From Serpentinicella sp031432315 (GTDB lineage: Bacteria; Bacillota; Clostridia; Peptostreptococcales; Natronincolaceae), in the NCBI RefSeq assembly GCF_031432315.1, contig NZ_JAVKGO010000006.1, positions 1 through 64,000 on the forward strand: 64,000 nucleotides of DNA, given 5' to 3'. Below the pieces are notes generated by a model that saw nothing but the letters and a program-made list of their open reading frames with translations, searched no databases and was not told the DNA's origin. How positions within the stretch are numbered: position 1 is the first letter of the stretch; each line of letters opens with the position of its first letter. A program made the translations under genes and the position numbers. Shown here piece by piece: positions 45,098 to 53,586 of this stretch.

Positions 45098-46228
45098 TTA
45101 TTTGGTCAGTCCAATTCGTCGTATGTTTGCATCTACATTTACCACTATATCAATCTCTGGGAATACATCTTCATAGTCATCTTTGATCTTTTGCCATATT
45201 GATGGATGATATTTATGAATATATTTATCAAGTCCTGCTAAATCAACTTCATGCTCTTCCTGTAAAGCACTTATGGCTAAATAAATGTTATCTTCTATCG
45301 CCTCTTCAAACATTGTTTCTAATGCTTCTAATATTTCATGCTCTAATAAAGTCTCCTGTGGATCGAAGTAGAACTGCCTTACATCTCCTTCAGTTGTCAC
45401 ATCCACAATTATGCTTATATTACCGTCTTCCTCTATTAATCGATAGGATGTCTTACTTTCAGTGATTTCAACAGGCACCCTATAGTTTTTGTAGTCAAGT
45501 TCATACCCACCAAATGTTATTTCATCCCTTAAGTACATCAACCCTCTTATTTCTTCTTCTTCCAACCAACCTGTTAATTGAAAATCTTTAATCACACCGC
45601 CTCCCCCTGCTTTCACATCGGTTTCTCCTGGGGTAAGCCTGGTAATTATACTATTTCCATTTCTATGTAGTTTATAGAAAATGTCATTTAGATCTAGTAA
45701 TGGCGCCCTATTGGTTACTCTATCCCCTTCAAAAATCTCTCTTATATATCTTGGCGTTAAAGGTTCAAGTTCACTTTCCACTTCTAACACTTTTCGGGCT
45801 TTACCCTCCGTAAGGGCTATATAAATTTTACGACTAATAAGGGGATCCTTCTCCATAGCATCGAGTATTTCTCTAAAGAGTTTGGGGCGCCTTGCAACTT
45901 CATCGCTGATTATAACCGCTTTTAAATGACCTAAATAAAGCTCATTATTCATACGCGTTCCTAGTCGCCTCATAATAGCATAACCATTGGTGCCTGTACT
46001 GCTAAATAAAATATTAAATTCATCTGCTTCTCCTGCAATTGCAGCATTGTTGGGAATGGCAAAGGTCAGTAATAACTCATCTTCCTCATCTGGTGCCTCA
46101 TCATTAATATCAACAGCAATTGCTAAAGCATAGGCCCGATCCTCAATTTCGACTTTATCCCAGCAACCAACTAAAAAATTTGATAGGAACACTATAAGCA
46201 TAAGGATTATGCTACTTTTTTTAAGCAC
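45098..46228 (-). CDS. gerKC: Spore germination lipoprotein, Ger(x)C family
   Basis: C subunit of a nutrient germinant receptor in the inner spore membrane. The lipoprotein signal ends in FLVGCWDKVEIEDRAYALAIAVD, with the lipobox cysteine. The N domain and the C-terminal Ger(x)C domain follow (EALETMFEEAIEDNIYLAIS, ending DANIRRIGLTK). About 376 residues. The frame starts at a GTG (46237) abutting its ribosome site; the GTG at 46228 has proper spacing. It overlaps gerKB by 8 bases. Third subunit of the operon KA-KB-KC. Confidence 0.93.
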   Translation of the reverse strand: MLKKSSIILMLIVFLSNFLVGCWDKVEIEDRAYALAIAVDINDEAPDEEDELLLTFAIPNNAAIAGEADEFNILFSSTGTNGYAIMRRLGTRMNNELYLGHLKAVIISDEVARRPKLFREILDAMEKDPLISRKIYIALTEGKARKVLEVESELEPLTPRYIREIFEGDRVTNRAPLLDLNDIFYKLHRNGNSIITRLTPGETDVKAGGGGVIKDFQLTGWLEEEEIRGLMYLRDEITFGGYELDYKNYRVPVEITESKTSYRLIEEDGNISIIVDVTTEGDVRQFYFDPQETLLEHEILEALETMFEEAIEDNIYLAISALQEEHEVDLAGLDKYIHKYHPSIWQKIKDDYEDVFPEIDIVVNVDANIRRIGLTK

Positions 46229-47333
46229 GACTTCCACGCTCCTTTCCTATACCCTTTCTAATCCCTAATGAAATTAAAATCAATATAGGCACCCCTAATG
46301 CAAAAATAGGAATAGCATACTTTGAAAAACTCCCCATAAACGCATAGGTTTGAGCTATGTTTTCAGGAATTAAAGCAACAATATATAAAATTGGTACTAA
46401 TGGTAATGCCATAAAGTCTCTTTCCTTTAAATTAAGTAAGTCTCCTATTAAAATTGTTTTTACTAAATGAATTGGACCAATGGACATAAATACAATAAAT
46501 ACCCATATGACCATTACTAGCCCTTCCACATTTTGAATGAATAACCCTGGAAAATCAATGGTTTTAAATACACTCATTGTTGGCCATACCAGGTGAGCCA
46601 GTTGTTCTGTGCCAAATATTGATAGAATTGTAATAAATATAATCACATATATAGCAAGTACCATGCCGACCCCAGTTGCCATTAATTTTGGTGCCTTGTC
46701 AGGTCTTTTAAGGTATGTCCCGAAAACTAAAATAAACTCAAATCCTGCAAAGCTAAAAAATGCAGTAGGCAACACCTCTACTAACTCCATTGGTGTGGCT
46801 TGGAATGTTGGTAGTAAATTGGTTAAGTCTGATTCTATTAAGCCCAACAAAAAGAGTATTAATGCAGGAATCATTATAATGGGAAATAGCAGTTCTGCTA
46901 GTCTGCCTAAGGCTTCAATGCCATTTCTACTGAGATAAGCCGAAATAAGCAATACACTAAATATAATTATCTCTATAGGGGTTCGAATTAGCAAAAACAT
47001 TTTTACCACTTCACCAAAGACCCTGATTAAAAATGCATTTATCATCAATGCATACAGAATAAATAAAAAAGCAATGATCCAAGCAATTGGTTTGGTAAAA
47101 CTAGTTGTTAATATTTCAAAATAACTTTTTCCTGGAAACTTTTTAATGATATACCCAATTAATGCTGCCGCCCCTATTGTAAATATGCCACCTATGAGCA
47201 GGGCCCACAGTCCATCTGTACCAATACCCTCTGTTAAATCTCCGGGTAAATTTAAAATACCTACTCCAATAAGGGTCAGTATTAAAATATGGGCCATTTG
47301 TCCCGAAGATATAAGATCGTTATTTTTAAACAT
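46221..47333 (-). CDS. gerKB: GerAB family germinant receptor permease subunit
   Basis: B subunit of the germinant receptor, APC-type permease fold that binds the nutrient. 370 residues with ten membrane segments: ISSGQMAHILILTLIGVGIL at the N-terminus, FFSFAGFEFILVFGTYLK and VEGLVMVIWVFIVFMSIG. TAATG overlap with gerKA shows translational coupling; AAGGAGG before the ATG. The ligand cannot be predicted. Confidence 0.95.
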   Translation of the reverse strand: MFKNNDLISSGQMAHILILTLIGVGILNLPGDLTEGIGTDGLWALLIGGIFTIGAAALIGYIIKKFPGKSYFEILTTSFTKPIAWIIAFLFILYALMINAFLIRVFGEVVKMFLLIRTPIEIIIFSVLLISAYLSRNGIEALGRLAELLFPIIMIPALILFLLGLIESDLTNLLPTFQATPMELVEVLPTAFFSFAGFEFILVFGTYLKRPDKAPKLMATGVGMVLAIYVIIFITILSIFGTEQLAHLVWPTMSVFKTIDFPGLFIQNVEGLVMVIWVFIVFMSIGPIHLVKTILIGDLLNLKERDFMALPLVPILYIVALIPENIAQTYAFMGSFSKYAIPIFALGVPILILISLGIRKGIGKERGSRA

Positions 47334-48919
47334 TAACTTTGATCCTCCTTGTTAAAATCCTCCGGCCTTAGGTCTTTTTGACGTACTTTATTCTTTCTAA
47401 AAGATATTAAGCTTCTTCTTCTTAAACCGGGTAAAGGAAATAGTACAAAGGTGTCTTTTAAATCGTTAGGATTGTCAATATAATTAGTGTAAGGGGACAT
47501 ATATGGAATCCCAAAGCTTTTTAAACTGCATAAGTGTACCATTACTAATAACATTAATAGTGCCACCCCATATAAACCTAAGAAAGCAGCCATAAATATA
47601 AACCCAAAACGAAGGAGTCTAAAGCCTATTGCCAAATTGTAATTAGGTATAGCAAAGGAAGATATTGCAGTTATTGCCACTGTAATCACCATCAGGGGAG
47701 ACACTATACCGGCTTCAACAGCCGCTTGTCCAATAACCAGCCCCCCTACAATCCCAATAGTTGCGCCAATAGGACCGGGCAATCGCACCCCCGCCTCTCT
47801 TAATATTTCTATTGTAGCTTCCATAATTAGTGCTTCTACAATTGCGGGAAATGGAATGCCCTGCCTGGAGGCAGCAATAAATAGCGCCAGCTCTGTAGGA
47901 ATCATATGGGGATGAAAGGATGTAATGGCGACATACAAAGATGGTGCCAGTAAACAAATAAATACAGCAAGATATCTTAATAGCCTAACTGCTGTTGCAA
48001 TTGACCATCGCTCGTAGTAATCCTCGGCAGATTGCAGCAATGCATTAAAAGTTGTGGGTAATATTAAGACAAAGGGCGTATTATCCACAACCAATACAAT
48101 TCTTCCATCATATAATGCTGCAGATGCTGTATCTGGCCTTTCTGTATTTTGTATTTGCGGAAATGGGGATAACCAATTATCCTCGGTTAACTGTTCAATA
48201 TAACCACTATCTAAAACCGCATCAATATCCACCGCATTTAATCGTTCTTCTATTTTTTCCAATGCCCTGCGGTTAACTAAATCTTCAATATACATTACTG
48301 CAATATCGGTTTTTGAACGTCTGCCTACTTGTTTAATTTTTAATTTTAATTTAGGGTCCCTTATTCTTCTTCTAATTAGAACTGTATTAAATCTAAAGGT
48401 TTCTACAAAGCCATCCCTTGGCCCCCGTATAACTGCCTCGGTTACGGGTTCTGAAATTCCTCTGGCTTCCCATGCTCTAGTAGCAATAATAATGGCTTTA
48501 TCATATTCCTCTAATAATAATACGGTTTCTCCACTGAGTAAAAAATTCATAGCCTCTTCATGGGTTTCTACTTCACTCATATCCGTAATCGCCAGACTAT
48601 TATCTAGAATGAAGTCTTGAATCTTACTCTTTATGGCTTTTGGTTCCGGATCTGCCATTCTAACCCTAACCATAAGATTGGAAAGCACATCCCTATTGAG
48701 CAAGTCCCGGTCTGCCATCCCATCTATATAGGCTAAGGCTATTTTATAGTCTCCTTTTTTCCCTACGTATGCTTCACGATAAATAATATCGTCACAATCG
48801 GTCAAATCTGCCTTTATTGCCTCAAGATTTTGATCTAAACTTTTACTTATTTTTGTTGTATCATTATAGCCTATTGGAGGCTCCTCCTTATTACCGAATA
48901 ACTTGTCCCATAAACTCAT
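47333..48919 (-). CDS. gerKA: GerAA family germinant receptor subunit
   Basis: A subunit of the germinant receptor. 528 residues: hydrophilic N-terminal domain (to about residue 300) with CDDIIYREAYVGKKGDYKIA and EGVETFRF-like FVETFRFNTVLIRRRIRDP, then five or so membrane segments, with the conserved PAIVEALIMEATIEILREAG and RLPGPIGATIGIVGGLVIGQ. GGAGG before the ATG. It follows the small 70-residue membrane gene by 18 bases. Confidence 0.96.
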   Translation of the reverse strand: MSLWDKLFGNKEEPPIGYNDTTKISKSLDQNLEAIKADLTDCDDIIYREAYVGKKGDYKIALAYIDGMADRDLLNRDVLSNLMVRVRMADPEPKAIKSKIQDFILDNSLAITDMSEVETHEEAMNFLLSGETVLLLEEYDKAIIIATRAWEARGISEPVTEAVIRGPRDGFVETFRFNTVLIRRRIRDPKLKLKIKQVGRRSKTDIAVMYIEDLVNRRALEKIEERLNAVDIDAVLDSGYIEQLTEDNWLSPFPQIQNTERPDTASAALYDGRIVLVVDNTPFVLILPTTFNALLQSAEDYYERWSIATAVRLLRYLAVFICLLAPSLYVAITSFHPHMIPTELALFIAASRQGIPFPAIVEALIMEATIEILREAGVRLPGPIGATIGIVGGLVIGQAAVEAGIVSPLMVITVAITAISSFAIPNYNLAIGFRLLRFGFIFMAAFLGLYGVALLMLLVMVHLCSLKSFGIPYMSPYTNYIDNPNDLKDTFVLFPLPGLRRRSLISFRKNKVRQKDLRPEDFNKEDQS

Positions 48920-48937
48920 CGTTTAACCTCCTCTCAT

Positions 48938-49150
48938 TTATACAATTTGAAAAACTGTGTATGCTGCAATCGAGCCAATTATATAGATAAATCCTAAGAT
49001 TTTTGCAAATATACTTTCTCTTTTTAGCTTTTTTTTCAACAGCCTTTGTGTATCAAAACTAATTAAAAAGATACCAATCAGTATAAAAGCAGATACTACC
49101 GCTAAATTAAATAGACCAGCTATATTCTCATATATTATTTGTGTTTCCAT
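48938..49150 (-). CDS. Small two-helix membrane protein, putative germinant receptor D subunit
   Basis: A 70-residue protein with two membrane helices (about residues 13-32 and 48-68) separated by a basic segment (RLLKKKLKRES). It is the first gene of the ger operon, 18 bases before gerKA. Size, two-helix layout and position match the D subunits reported for several Bacillus receptors, and a small family named CLC_0170 occurs beside clostridial receptors. Membership is inferred; no homology search was possible. Confidence 0.65.
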   Translation of the reverse strand: METQIIYENIAGLFNLAVVSAFILIGIFLISFDTQRLLKKKLKRESIFAKILGFIYIIGSIAAYTVFQIV

Positions 49151-49225
49151 TGAACAACCCTACCTTTTACGCTAAATATTTATTCCTTTCTCATTTTTTA
49201 CAAGTTTAGGTGTTTATATACAAAG

Positions 49226-49275
49226 AAGCGCAAATTAAAAGGGATCATCGTAATGATCCCTTTTAATTTGCGCTT
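49226..49275. terminator. Very long perfect hairpin after ispE
   Basis: 23-bp perfect stem (49226-49248 and 49253-49275) with CGTA loop, between ispE and the ger operon. T content after each end is modest, so it may be a terminator in both directions or have another role. Confidence 0.7.
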
Positions 49276-49281
49276 TTACCT

Positions 49282-50160
49282 TTATGATAGTTGCTTTTCT
49301 TTTGTATAGGTTTGAACAAGATATGTTTGTTTGTTAATAATCGATAAATTTTCATAGGCTGCCTTCGCCTTTTTATAATTTTTAAATATGCCAAAGACCG
49401 TAGGTCCACTCCCTGACATCATAGTTCCCATTGCATTAAATTCCATCATTTTGTTTTTGAGCTGTTTAATCACATAATATTTCTTTTCCGTTACCGTCTC
49501 TAGCACATTGCTCATTTCTTTAGAAAGTGTATTCAAGTCACGGCTTTTAATCGCATTTAATAACAACGTAGTATCCGGTCTATTTTTAATATTATTTAAA
49601 TCTAACCCCCGATAAACTTCAGCAGTTGAAACAGAAATAGATGGCTTTGCAAGAACGATCCATACATTTTTTAACCCTTCAATAGGTGTTAAATTTTCTC
49701 CGATGCCTTCTGCTAAAGCCGCACTCCCCATAAGGCAAAAGGGGACATCAGCACCAATTTTAACCCCAATATCCATAAGATCATCCAAAGTAAGATTTAA
49801 TTCACAAAGCTCATTAATCCCTTTCAGAACACCAGCTGCATTCGCACTTCCTCCAGCTAATCCAGCTGCCACTGGTATATTTTTTTTAATGTCAATTTTA
49901 AATCCAAATGGAAGTTTGAATTTGTTTTTTAATACTTCTGCAGCTTTGTAAGCTATATTCGTATGGTTTGTTGGAATAAACTCACAATCCGTTTCTATGC
50001 TAATGTTATTGGAGTTAAAATCTTTTGTTATTGAAATATGATCATACAAGTCAATTTGCTGCATAATCATTTGAACCTCATGATAACCATCCGGTCTTTT
50101 TGCCAAAACATCAAGAGATAAATTAATTTTAGCCCTTGACTTTATCTTTATATCATTCAT
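49282..50160 (-). CDS. ispE: 4-diphosphocytidyl-2-C-methyl-D-erythritol kinase
   Basis: Kinase of the MEP pathway to isoprenoids. GHMP family: start SRAKINLSLDVLAKRPDGYH, ATP loop PVAAGLAGGSANAAGVL, GADVPFCLMGSAALAEGIGE, and GSGPTVFGIF near the end. 292 residues, normal. GGGGAG before the ATG. veg-ispE neighbourhood is conserved across Firmicutes; here sipL, argF and veg lie upstream. Confidence 0.96.
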   Translation of the reverse strand: MNDIKIKSRAKINLSLDVLAKRPDGYHEVQMIMQQIDLYDHISITKDFNSNNISIETDCEFIPTNHTNIAYKAAEVLKNKFKLPFGFKIDIKKNIPVAAGLAGGSANAAGVLKGINELCELNLTLDDLMDIGVKIGADVPFCLMGSAALAEGIGENLTPIEGLKNVWIVLAKPSISVSTAEVYRGLDLNNIKNRPDTTLLLNAIKSRDLNTLSKEMSNVLETVTEKKYYVIKQLKNKMMEFNAMGTMMSGSGPTVFGIFKNYKKAKAAYENLSIINKQTYLVQTYTKEKQLS

Positions 50161-50246
50161 TCATGTTCTCCCCTTATAATTGTCACTGTTTTTATTATAT
50201 AAAACATAAAAATTTCTTGCAAACAGATTTATACTTTTGTTTTTCA

Positions 50247-50279
50247 TTTTAAAGACCGCAGTGTTCATCTGCGGTCTTT
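50247..50279 (-). terminator. Terminator of sipL
   Basis: 11-bp stem AAAGACCGCAG/CTGCGGTCTTT (50251-50279); weak T tract (TTT) after the stem on the minus strand. Confidence 0.7.
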
Positions 50280-50281
50280 AA

Positions 50282-51856
50282 TTAAAACTTAAAGTTATAG
50301 ACTTTTTCAATTATAATGTGGTCACCTGGGTTAATAGCGTCTGGACTTTCAATATTGTTAGTTTCCATAATTTGTTTTACTGTTGTATTATATTTTTTTG
50401 CTAACTGCCATAAAGAATCTCCCTTTTGAAAGAAGCAGATCGTTAAACTAGATCTTTCAGCACTACTTTCTTCTACCTCTGCTTCTTCGGCAGAAACGAT
50501 TACTTCTACTTTTTTATTACAATAAGCATCACAATTAACAAGTACATTTGCTTTAACGTCTACCTGCTGTCCATTAATTTGACTAAATTCAACCTCTTGC
50601 GTGAACAAATCTAAATTAACTTTTGCATCCTCGGTTAGATTACTTATATCTACACTTTGTTTAAAGGGTATTTCCTGTACATAGCTATAAATTGGCTGAT
50701 AATTATCTTCTGCAGTGTATAGCATTATTGCTTCTAAAACCCCTTCTACAACTACCTTTCCTGAACTTACTGTGTAGTCTGTTAATATAGATTTAGTTTG
50801 AACAGATAAAACTTTATTAATTGGTGGTTTTTCAGCAGGAATTTGTAGTGTTTCTTTTACCGTGATATTACTTTTACTCATTCCTAAAGCCTGATTATAG
50901 ACAATTTCATTTTTCTCAGCTTTCAAAGGTTGGGTTGGAGAGTAAGCATCTACTAATACTTCTTTTTCTTGTAATTCCATTACCTTCGCTTTTAGCTTAA
51001 CAACACTTTCTACTTCAACTATTTTTTTAACTCCTTGTATATTTTCTTTTACCTCTGTATTCAGCTCTTCTATATTCATTTCAACCTTACACTGCATATC
51101 ACTATAGGCATTTGTTACTTCAACAAAATGGGTAAAAGGGATTTCTTTTTTCATTACGTTTAATGTATCCTCTTCATCGTCTGCTATGTAAAGTAGGTCA
51201 AGGTACAATGTTCCACCAACAATTACTTTTCCATCTGTCACCTTAGTTTCTCGAGAAAAAACTTTGCCATTCCAGTTTAAGACTTCTTTTATCCCTGGCA
51301 TTTCATCTTCTAATTCGAAAGCGTCTTTTACTAAAGTTTCAGAAGTATTAGATCCAATCAGTGAAGTATATTGAATTGTTTCTTTTAATAACTCAATATC
51401 CTCTAGATTCTCAACATCCTTTGTAATCTCTACATCCTGTTGATATAAGCCTTTTCCATCCAAATTAATAACCGCTTTTACCCCAATCTTTCTATCATTA
51501 TTAATGGTGTAGTCAATGTGTTCAATGTCAGAGATTACTTCACAATCCATTTCCGAATTTAATCCTGGGATCTCAATTTTTTGATTAAATTCCGTAATAC
51601 TATCAATGTTGTATAGAGGTTCGTCCCCGCTGTCAGATGCGTATAGTATTTTAAAATGTATTACGCCTTCCACATCTAAGCTATTTTCCTTAACCTCTTT
51701 TTTCTTAATGTGAATCATGCCGTCAACAGTTAAAATTCTTGTAATATCAGGCTTTGCATCCGGTACAATTATATCCCCCTCAACAATTGCCTGTGCCATG
51801 TTTTCACCAACTGGCTGCTCGACTTTAAAAAGGTCTTTTACCAATTCAATAGGCAT
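50282..51856 (-). CDS. sipL: SipL-like spore coat morphogenesis protein (DUF3794 + LysM)
   Basis: Spore coat protein that in Clostridioides difficile binds SpoIVA and anchors the coat. The 524 residues hold three DUF3794 repeats (ANAIVEGDIIVPDAKPDITRI-like segments starting near 25, 175 and 320, each with KVIVGGTLYLDLLY-type strands) and a C-terminal LysM (FFQKGDSLWQLAKKYNTTVK). Length and order match SipL. GGGGG before the ATG. A good candidate sigma-E promoter lies at 51915-51944, consistent with mother-cell expression. Confidence 0.9.
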   Translation of the reverse strand: MPIELVKDLFKVEQPVGENMAQAIVEGDIIVPDAKPDITRILTVDGMIHIKKKEVKENSLDVEGVIHFKILYASDSGDEPLYNIDSITEFNQKIEIPGLNSEMDCEVISDIEHIDYTINNDRKIGVKAVINLDGKGLYQQDVEITKDVENLEDIELLKETIQYTSLIGSNTSETLVKDAFELEDEMPGIKEVLNWNGKVFSRETKVTDGKVIVGGTLYLDLLYIADDEEDTLNVMKKEIPFTHFVEVTNAYSDMQCKVEMNIEELNTEVKENIQGVKKIVEVESVVKLKAKVMELQEKEVLVDAYSPTQPLKAEKNEIVYNQALGMSKSNITVKETLQIPAEKPPINKVLSVQTKSILTDYTVSSGKVVVEGVLEAIMLYTAEDNYQPIYSYVQEIPFKQSVDISNLTEDAKVNLDLFTQEVEFSQINGQQVDVKANVLVNCDAYCNKKVEVIVSAEEAEVEESSAERSSLTICFFQKGDSLWQLAKKYNTTVKQIMETNNIESPDAINPGDHIIIEKVYNFKF

Positions 51857-51914
51857 TATTCTACCCCCTTTTACTAAATTTAGAAACTTTACTACATCAT
51901 ATTTGTGTCATAAA

Positions 51915-51944
51915 AATATATGTTATAAAGTTATAAAATATTTC
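51915..51944 (-). promoter_or_regulatory. Candidate sigma-E promoter of sipL
   Basis: Minus-strand GAAATATT (51937-51944), 14-base spacer, CATATATT (51915-51922), near the ATATT-N14-CATAnAnT consensus. About 58 bases before the start codon. Confidence 0.55.
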
Positions 51945-52013
51945 CTGTTGCAATCATATAATTATAAATTTTCTGTGGTTAGTATCTCTCCTATATATTT
52001 ATATGCCTGTATA

Positions 52014-52046
52014 ACAAAAAAAGAAGTGGAATTTTATCCACTTCAA
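52014..52046 (-). terminator. Terminator of argF
   Basis: Stem GAAGTGGA/TCCACTTC (52023-52044), long T tract on the minus strand. Confidence 0.85.
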
Positions 52047-52062
52047 AAAAGAGTATGTTTTA

Positions 52063-53055
52063 TTATAAAGTTGCTACTAATACAGCCTTTATTGTATGCA
52101 TTCGATTTTCTGCTTCATCAAAAACAATGGAATGATTACTTCGAAATACTTCATCTGTGACTTCCATTTCTTTCAGTCCAAATTTATCATAAATCTGTTT
52201 CCCTACAGTTGTATTTAAGTCATGAAAAGCAGGTAAGCAATGCATAAATACAACGTTTGGATTACCTGTTGATTTTATCATATCCATATTTACTTGATAT
52301 GGCAGCAACAAGTTAATTCTTTCTTCAAATTGCGCTTCTTCTCCCATAGATACCCATACATCTGTATATATTACATCAGCGTCTTTTACCCCTTCTTGTA
52401 TATTTTCTGTCAATGTAATTTTTGCTCCAGTGGATGTAGATAATTTTCTCATTTCATCCACCAGCTCCGAAGAAGGAAACAGTGACTTAGGTGCAACGGC
52501 CCTAAAATCCATTCCCATTTTTGTTGCACCTATCATTAAAGAGTTTCCCATATTGTTTCTACCATCACCCACATAAGCAAACTTCACTTCATTTAAGGGC
52601 TTATGTACATGTTCTGTAATTGTTAGTAAGTCCGCTAATATTTGGGTGGGATGATACAGGTCAGTTAGCCCATTCCAAACTGGCACCCCAGAATACTTGG
52701 CCAATACTTCCACACTGTCTTGCTTATATCCTCTAAATTCAATACCATCGTAATATCGTCCTAGTACTTTGGCAGTATCTTCTAAGGATTCTTTCTTCCC
52801 CATCTGAGAGTCTTGTGCACCTAAGAAAGTAACATTAGCGCCTTCATCTAAGGCTGCCACTTCAAAAGCACACCTTGTTCTTGTAGATGATTTTTCAAAT
52901 AATAAAACGATGTTTTTTCCTTGTAGTTGTCTTGCTTGTATACCAGATCGTTTGTTTGATTTTAGATCTTTCGCTAGATCTAGTAAATACTTTATCTCCT
53001 TTGGTGAAAAATCCTTTAATGTCAGTAAGCTTCTTCCTTTTAAGTTTAATGGCAT
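52063..53055 (-). CDS. argF: Ornithine carbamoyltransferase
   Basis: Makes citrulline from ornithine and carbamoyl phosphate, or runs in reverse in arginine fermentation; the two roles cannot be told apart. Carbamoyl phosphate loop FEKSSTRTRCAFE, DLYHPTQILADLLT, and the ornithine loop FMHCLPAFHD. About 330 residues. The ATG at 53055 (MPLNLKGRSLLTLKDFS) has GGGGGG six bases upstream; the longer frame to 53106 lacks a site. Promoter 53115-53142. No other arginine genes are adjacent. Confidence 0.95.
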   Translation of the reverse strand: MPLNLKGRSLLTLKDFSPKEIKYLLDLAKDLKSNKRSGIQARQLQGKNIVLLFEKSSTRTRCAFEVAALDEGANVTFLGAQDSQMGKKESLEDTAKVLGRYYDGIEFRGYKQDSVEVLAKYSGVPVWNGLTDLYHPTQILADLLTITEHVHKPLNEVKFAYVGDGRNNMGNSLMIGATKMGMDFRAVAPKSLFPSSELVDEMRKLSTSTGAKITLTENIQEGVKDADVIYTDVWVSMGEEAQFEERINLLLPYQVNMDMIKSTGNPNVVFMHCLPAFHDLNTTVGKQIYDKFGLKEMEVTDEVFRSNHSIVFDEAENRMHTIKAVLVATL

Positions 53056-53114
53056 TTGATTCCCCCCTAATCCAATTATCATCAAATGTTTATAAATATT
53101 CATCATTTTGTATA

Positions 53115-53142
53115 ATTATAGCATAAGTTATCAGTAATGCAA
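53115..53142 (-). promoter_or_regulatory. Sigma-A promoter of argF
   Basis: Minus-strand TTGCAT (53137-53142), 16-base spacer, TATAAT (53115-53120), directly after the veg terminator. Confidence 0.65.
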
Positions 53143-53143
53143 C

Positions 53144-53180
53144 AAAAAATATAAAAGCTGCTATTACTATAGCAGCTTTT
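53144..53180 (-). terminator. Terminator of veg
   Basis: 12-bp stem AAAAGCTGCTAT/ATAGCAGCTTTT with TACT loop (53153-53180), then TATATTTTTT on the minus strand. Confidence 0.87.
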
Positions 53181-53181
53181 A

Positions 53182-53448
53182 TTAACTTACTTTTATATCT
53201 CCGTTGTCGTTATTTACTGTTAATTGAACGGTTTCTGTCAAAACATCTGAGTAGCTATAAGACACTCTTCTAACTGAATCAAAGTTACCATTAATCTTTA
53301 CGATAAAGATATTTGGATATGCATTTTCTATAATGCCCTCTCTTACAAGAATTCTTTTTCTTCCTTTGTTAGCTTTTAGAGTAACCGGGCATCCTACATA
53401 CCCTTCGATACTTCTTCTGATTTCATTTAACGTATTTCTATCAGCCAA
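53182..53448 (-). CDS. veg: Veg protein
   Basis: Small protein that stimulates biofilm genes in B. subtilis; its molecular role is not settled. It shows RRSIEGYVGCPVTLKANKGR, the KANKGRKR basic core and RVSYSYSDVLTETVQL, the family end. The frame opens with GTG at 53457, but a TTG at 53448 has AGGTGG five bases upstream and gives MADRNTLNEIRRS, aligning with known Veg starts. 88-91 residues. It has a full-consensus promoter (53481-53509) and its own terminator. Confidence 0.93.
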   Translation of the reverse strand: MADRNTLNEIRRSIEGYVGCPVTLKANKGRKRILVREGIIENAYPNIFIVKINGNFDSVRRVSYSYSDVLTETVQLTVNNDNGDIKVS

Positions 53449-53480
53449 AACATCCACCTACTTTCATCTTGAACAAGTCA

Positions 53481-53509
53481 ATTATAACACAGTGTAACTT
53501 TTTTGTCAA
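53481..53509 (-). promoter_or_regulatory. Perfect sigma-A promoter of veg
   Basis: Minus-strand TTGACA (53504-53509), 17 bases, TATAAT (53481-53486). The veg promoter of B. subtilis is also among the strongest known. Confidence 0.9.
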
Positions 53510-53586
53510 GCTTTCAACATTACATTTTACACCGATGAAATACTTCTTGTCAATTGTATTTTTAAATATTCCATAATATTTCTTAT

